DNA from: an uncultured Collinsella sp.
GTDB lineage: Bacteria; Actinomycetota; Coriobacteriia; Coriobacteriales; Coriobacteriaceae
NCBI GenBank assembly: GCA_937925715.1
Contig: CALAMG010000019.1
Location: forward strand, 1-29,042
DNA: 29,042 nt
Direction of reading: 5' to 3'
In this document: positions 25,903 to 29,042 of the stretch, one piece after another
How the letters are laid out: the number at the start of each line of letters is the position of its first letter
Numbering within the stretch: the stretch's first letter is position 1
The notes under the pieces: model-generated
Seen by the model: only the letters and a program-made list of their open reading frames with translations
Told to the model about the DNA's origin: nothing
The model's database searches: none
Program-made: the position numbers and the translations under genes

Positions 25903-25953
25903 ACTCTAGCACGGTATGCCACGGCATACCGCGACACTTGGATGGGGTAGAAT
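25903..25953. promoter_or_regulatory. Divergent promoter region with a perfect 20-bp palindrome (probable operator)
   Basis: CGGTATGCCACGGCATACCG (25912-25931) is a perfect inverted repeat with 9-bp arms. On the minus strand an extended -10 (TGCTAGAGT, hexamer 25908-25903) lies directly beside it, so the palindrome covers the -35/spacer area of a pepT promoter. On the plus strand TAGAAT (25948-25953) could be the regulator's -10, with the palindrome over its -35. Binding by the neighbouring DtxR-family protein is inferred. Confidence 0.6.
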
Positions 25954-25984
25954 CAGCCTTTGAAAGCAGAAGGGACGGAAGGTC

Positions 25985-26407
25985 ATGGATACGACAAATA
26001 GCTCGCGCGAACTGCATCTAACGGTGGCGAACGAAGACTACTTGGAGTGCATGGTTCGCATCGAAAGCGAAGAAGGGGAGACCAATGGCGTGCGATCGGT
26101 CGACATCGCGCAGCGTCTTGGTGTCTCCAAGGCATCGGTCAATAAGGCAGTTTCGGCGCTTAAGGCGTCCGAGCTTGTCGAGCAATCGCATTACGGCAAG
26201 GTCATCCTGACCGACCGTGGTCGCGAGGTCGGCACGGCTATCTGGTACCGTCATCGCCTTATTCGCACGTTTTTGGTCCAGGAGCTCGGCGTCGATTTTG
26301 AGCGGGCCGATTCCGAGGCGTGCATGATGGAACATGCGCTTTCCGAGGACACGATGAGCCGCTGGCTCGCTTATCTCGAAAAACAGGGAATCAGCGTCGA
26401 GGAATAG
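25985..26407 (+). CDS. Compact DtxR-family metal-dependent transcriptional regulator
   Basis: The 140-residue protein has the winged helix of the DtxR/MntR family (VRSVDIAQRLGVSKASVNKA, 36-55, then YGKVILTDRG). The metal-binding dimerisation domain follows (YRHRLIRTFL, SEACMMEHALS). Candidate ligands are Glu17/Asp18/Glu21, His90, Cys113, Glu116 and His117. The C-x-x-E-H pattern is that of DtxR/IdeR rather than MntR, which has Glu in place of Cys. The SH3-like third domain of DtxR is missing, so its size is MntR-like. Arg94 occupies a position that is Glu in the reference proteins. It is expected to repress genes when Fe2+ or Mn2+ is bound. The metal and targets are unknown, the best candidate being the adjacent palindrome. 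The methyltransferase gene follows after 12 bp. Confidence 0.85.
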   Translation: MDTTNSSRELHLTVANEDYLECMVRIESEEGETNGVRSVDIAQRLGVSKASVNKAVSALKASELVEQSHYGKVILTDRGREVGTAIWYRHRLIRTFLVQELGVDFERADSEACMMEHALSEDTMSRWLAYLEKQGISVEE

Positions 26408-26419
26408 CGAAACTTATAT

Positions 26420-27313
26420 ATGGATACGAGTTATTACAACCGCCCCGGCGGCGAGGAACTTATGCGCCGCATGTCGAGCGAGACCCTGTTGACGCAGGGC
26501 CCCATGGGCAGCGTGCTGATGAGTGAATACGATGCCGCCGACATCCCACCGGCGTTTTGGAACCTTGCCGAGCCGCAGACTGTTTCTCGTATCCATCGCC
26601 TGTATGTCGCCGCCGGTGCGCAGGTGCTCATTACCAATACCTTTCAGGCATCAAGCTATGCCCTCAAGCAAGATCAGATTACGCCGTCCGTGGCTGAGGT
26701 CAATCGCGCTGCCGTTGACGATGCGCGCCAGGCGCACCCTCAGCTGCTGCTGGGCTCGATGGGCCCGATCGGCATTGAGTGGTTTGCCGAAGACTCTGCC
26801 GAGTATCGAGAAATCCGAGGCATTTCGCGAGAGCAGGCATACGCCCTGCTCAATGCTGGTGTTGACGGTCTGCTGATCGAGACGGTGACGTCTATCCGTA
26901 ATTTGCAGCCCATGCTTGCCGGCGCCCAGGATGCCGCCGACGGCATGCCTGTTTTGGTAAGTTTTGTCGTTGACGATAAAGGCGACCTGCTAGGCGATGG
27001 CCTCAACATCGAGGCTGCTGTTTTGTACGCCGAAAAGCACGGCGCAAACTCGGTTGGCGTTAACTGCTGTTCACTTGCGGCCGCGAACGTGGCGGTGCCC
27101 AGGATGGTTGCATCGGCGACTACGCCCGTCACGGTACGCCCCAACGTGGGTGATCCGGTCCAAACACAGGATGGTCCTGTGTGGCGCGAGAACCCCGAAG
27201 CCTTCGCGCGTGCTTGCATCGAATGGAGGCATGCCGGTGCCGCAATGGTGGGCAGTTGCTGTGGAACCACGGCGATCACCACGGCGGCGATGGCCGAGGC
27301 ACTCGATATATAA
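26420..27313 (+). CDS. Homocysteine S-methyltransferase (zinc-dependent, MmuM/MetH-N-like)
   Basis: The family moves a methyl group from a donor such as S-methylmethionine to homocysteine, giving methionine. The 297 residues make one TIM-barrel domain. The three zinc ligands are visible: Cys216 (GVNC) and Cys280-Cys281 (GSCCGTT). Other matches are the N-terminal QGPMGSVL, ITNTFQASSY and GSMGPIGI. Length and single domain fit MmuM or a stand-alone N-terminal MetH-type domain; the methyl donor cannot be told from sequence. The ATG at 26420 has a poor site (GAGGAA about 15 nt upstream, across the dtxR-like stop). It probably depends on translation of the preceding gene, 12 bp away. A strong terminator follows at once. 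Confidence 0.88.
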   Translation: MDTSYYNRPGGEELMRRMSSETLLTQGPMGSVLMSEYDAADIPPAFWNLAEPQTVSRIHRLYVAAGAQVLITNTFQASSYALKQDQITPSVAEVNRAAVDDARQAHPQLLLGSMGPIGIEWFAEDSAEYREIRGISREQAYALLNAGVDGLLIETVTSIRNLQPMLAGAQDAADGMPVLVSFVVDDKGDLLGDGLNIEAAVLYAEKHGANSVGVNCCSLAAANVAVPRMVASATTPVTVRPNVGDPVQTQDGPVWRENPEAFARACIEWRHAGAAMVGSCCGTTAITTAAMAEALDI

Positions 27314-27318
27314 AGGTC

Positions 27319-27347
27319 AAAACCGCTCCATACGGGGCGGTTTTTTT
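27319..27347 (+). terminator. Intrinsic terminator after the homocysteine S-methyltransferase gene
   Basis: AAAACCGCTCC (27319-27329) pairs with 27334-27344 around loop ATAC, with one G-U pair, followed by a run of T. It begins 5 bp after the stop codon. Confidence 0.9.
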
Positions 27348-27468
27348 GCTTGCACATCGTCGGTAGCATTTGCCCAAATAGTGAATGCCGGTTTTGGCAG
27401 GTTGCTGGGCGAGCGTTGCGGGTATACCCCATGCGTACCATGATCCAAACACTGTGAGGTGTCTGCGC

Positions 27469-28869
27469 GTGTGCGCGATAATTCATTTTGGAACTGACGG
27501 TTGGCGCGCCCGCGTCGACGACGACTTTACCGCCGACAACGTTGCCCGCATTGCCGATGCCGTCGGCGAGTTGTGGCAAAAGACCAATCCCGGCAAAACA
27601 GTCTATATAGGGTTCGACACCCGGCCGCAGGCGCGCGAGTTCGCTGAGCTTGCGGCAGGCGTGCTTGCGGCTCACGGATTGGACGCAGTACTCGCATCTC
27701 GGCCTGTCCCGACCCCCGCCCTTACGTGGGCGGCGGCGTATGACGGCGAGGCCTGCGGTGCGCTCATGGTGACGGGGTCCCATCATCCGCAGGGGTATCT
27801 GTGCCTTAAACTACGCATGGGAGATGGCTCGACGGCCAATCAGGATGTCATCGAAGAGCTTGAAGAGACCATGGCCCCCGAGCCGATGGGGATCGAGGAA
27901 AGCTATCGCACCGCGGATATTATTCCTGACTATATGCAGGCGGTGGCGTCGTTTGTCGATGCCGAGGCCATTCGAGCCGCTCACCTGCGTGTGGTGGTTG
28001 ACCCCATGGGCGGCGCGGCCCAGGGATATCTTGCCGACCTGCTGCGGGAGCTAGGCGTCGAGGTGCACGAGATTCATGCCGGAGAGTCGTCCGATCAAGA
28101 GGACATTTGCCCCGACCCTGTTGAGCCATGGGTGGACGCTTGCGAGCGTGCAGTTGTCGAGGACGGGGCGTGCGCGGGCCTGGTGACCGACGGCGATGCC
28201 GATCGTATTGGCGCGGTCGACGAACGCGGTAGATATATACATCCGCATCAAATCATGGCGCTTGTTTTGGGCGACCTCGTTCAATTCCGCAATTTGGAGG
28301 GGCGTGTCGTCGTCAATCTCTCGTGCTCGACACTCGTACGCCGCATTGCTGAGGCGCTTGGCTGTCGCGTGACCGTTAAGCCGGTCGGTTTCAAATATAT
28401 AGCTGCAGAGATGAAGAAGGGCGGCGTCCTCATGGGAGGCGAGGAGGCCGGCGGCATCGGCATCGCCGCGCATATGCCCGAGCGCGATGGAATCCTTGCT
28501 TGTCTGATTCTGTGTGAGCTTATGGCAAAGACGGGCGCGCCCTTGGGCGTTTTGGTCGATCAGCTCGAGGCCAGTTTTGGTAAGACGAGCTACGGGCGTC
28601 GCGATTTGCGCCTTGAGGCCGAAGACGCCGAATCGCTGCGAACGCTGCTTCCTGGCATGAATCCCAAATCGATTTGCGGCAAGGCGCCGCAGACTGTAAG
28701 CCATATGGATGGTCTACGTTTGGCATTCGAGGATGACACCTGGCTGCTGATCCGCCCCAGCGGGACCGAACCGGTGGTTCGTGTATACGCCGAGGGGTTC
28801 TCGGTGGAGGAGCGCGATGAGTTGCTCGATGCCGGCTGTGCCTTGGCTAAGGGAGCCTATCAGCTTTAG
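27469..28869 (+). CDS. Alpha-D-phosphohexomutase (phosphoglucomutase/phosphomannomutase family)
   Basis: The enzyme moves phosphate between C1 and C6 of hexose phosphates through an active-site phosphoserine, feeding cell-wall and glycan sugar-nucleotide synthesis. All four domains are visible. The start is HFGTDGWRA. The phosphoserine loop is TGSHHP (102-107, Ser104), and the metal loop is DGDADR (241-246). The sugar-binding loop is GGEEAGG (323-329), and the phosphate-binding loop is RPSGTEP (429-435). The serine loop is unusual: the common form is TASHNP, while here Gly and His replace Ala and Asn. GEEAGG argues against GlmM (usually GEQSGH). The GTG at 27469 is chosen because GAGGT lies 8 nt upstream and the family fold begins four codons later. 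This gives 466 residues. The in-frame start at 27385 adds residues unlike the family. Confidence 0.9.
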   Translation: MCAIIHFGTDGWRARVDDDFTADNVARIADAVGELWQKTNPGKTVYIGFDTRPQAREFAELAAGVLAAHGLDAVLASRPVPTPALTWAAAYDGEACGALMVTGSHHPQGYLCLKLRMGDGSTANQDVIEELEETMAPEPMGIEESYRTADIIPDYMQAVASFVDAEAIRAAHLRVVVDPMGGAAQGYLADLLRELGVEVHEIHAGESSDQEDICPDPVEPWVDACERAVVEDGACAGLVTDGDADRIGAVDERGRYIHPHQIMALVLGDLVQFRNLEGRVVVNLSCSTLVRRIAEALGCRVTVKPVGFKYIAAEMKKGGVLMGGEEAGGIGIAAHMPERDGILACLILCELMAKTGAPLGVLVDQLEASFGKTSYGRRDLRLEAEDAESLRTLLPGMNPKSICGKAPQTVSHMDGLRLAFEDDTWLLIRPSGTEPVVRVYAEGFSVEERDELLDAGCALAKGAYQL

Positions 28870-28873
28870 CCAT

Positions 28874-29042
28874 ATGACGCTTCACTATAAAGAGACCCTC
28901 GGCGAGTGGTGGAGAACGGCCGGCAAACGTAAGCTGAGTATTAAAATGTGTAGGAAATGTGTACGCCCAGATTCCCGCCCGCGGGGCCCCTCCGGTCTGG
29001 CAATATATCTCCTTGCCGCGCGGCCCGGTCGAACCGGATCAG
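28874..29042 (+). CDS. Possible start of a further gene, cut by the window edge (uncertain)
   Basis: From the ATG at 28874 the frame stays open for 56 codons to the end of the window, beginning MTLHYKETLGEWWRTAGKRK. I do not recognise it. No ribosome binding site is visible before the ATG, and the later part (Arg, Pro and Gly rich) reads less like a protein of this genome. It may be partial, spurious or an edge artefact. No terminator is seen after the phosphohexomutase gene. Confidence 0.2.
   Translation, partial: MTLHYKETLGEWWRTAGKRKLSIKMCRKCVRPDSRPRGPSGLAIYLLAARPGRTGS

Noticed and set aside
24605..25909. 434-codon plus-strand frame opposite pepT
   Set aside because: The minus-strand PepT has every catalytic motif; the plus frame is its mirror.

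Overview
The window looks like chromosome from a high-GC actinobacterium of the class Coriobacteriia, most likely Collinsella or a close relative. This is inferred from three things: strongly GC-biased third codon positions, an actinobacterial-type release factor 1 (GPGGQ rather than GAGGQ), and a prfA-prmC-sua5-upp-atp-murA neighbourhood combined with a large fibro-slime/isopeptide-repeat LPXTG adhesin. It cannot be proved from the window alone.

Layout. (1) 1-7372 is accessory: a 2,245-residue cell-wall-anchored adhesin (110-6847) with its own terminator, then a decayed transposase fragment on the minus strand. (2) 7596-14586 is a housekeeping block: prfA, a 694-bp gene-free stretch with hairpin repeats, prmC (with a large unusual insertion), a type II toxin-antitoxin pair, sua5/tsaC, glpK and upp. 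(3) 14778-21825 is a complete F1Fo ATP synthase operon with its own promoter, in the order atpI-like, B, E, F, H, A, G, D, C, with 4-nt or smaller gaps or overlaps from atpF to atpC, closed by a strong terminator. (4) 21839-24364 holds two cell-envelope genes, murA and a LytR-CpsA-Psr ligase. (5) 24617-27313 holds pepT on the minus strand, diverging from a compact DtxR-family metalloregulator followed by a homocysteine S-methyltransferase. A perfect 20-bp palindrome lies in the divergent promoter region. (6) 27469-28869 is a phosphohexomutase, followed by a frame that stays open to the window edge.

The genes cover translation termination (RF1 and its methyltransferase PrmC), tRNA t6A synthesis (Sua5), glycerol and uracil salvage, ATP synthesis and wall assembly. 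The most interesting non-coding signal is a two-part 3' element found once after prfA and once after the LCP gene, 15.7 kb apart. Each copy is a gene-specific perfect hairpin with a TACC loop followed 4-5 nt later by a 115-bp conserved hairpin. Two of the four differences between the 115-bp copies are a compensatory base-pair swap. I saw no tRNA, rRNA, CRISPR array, prophage or defence locus.
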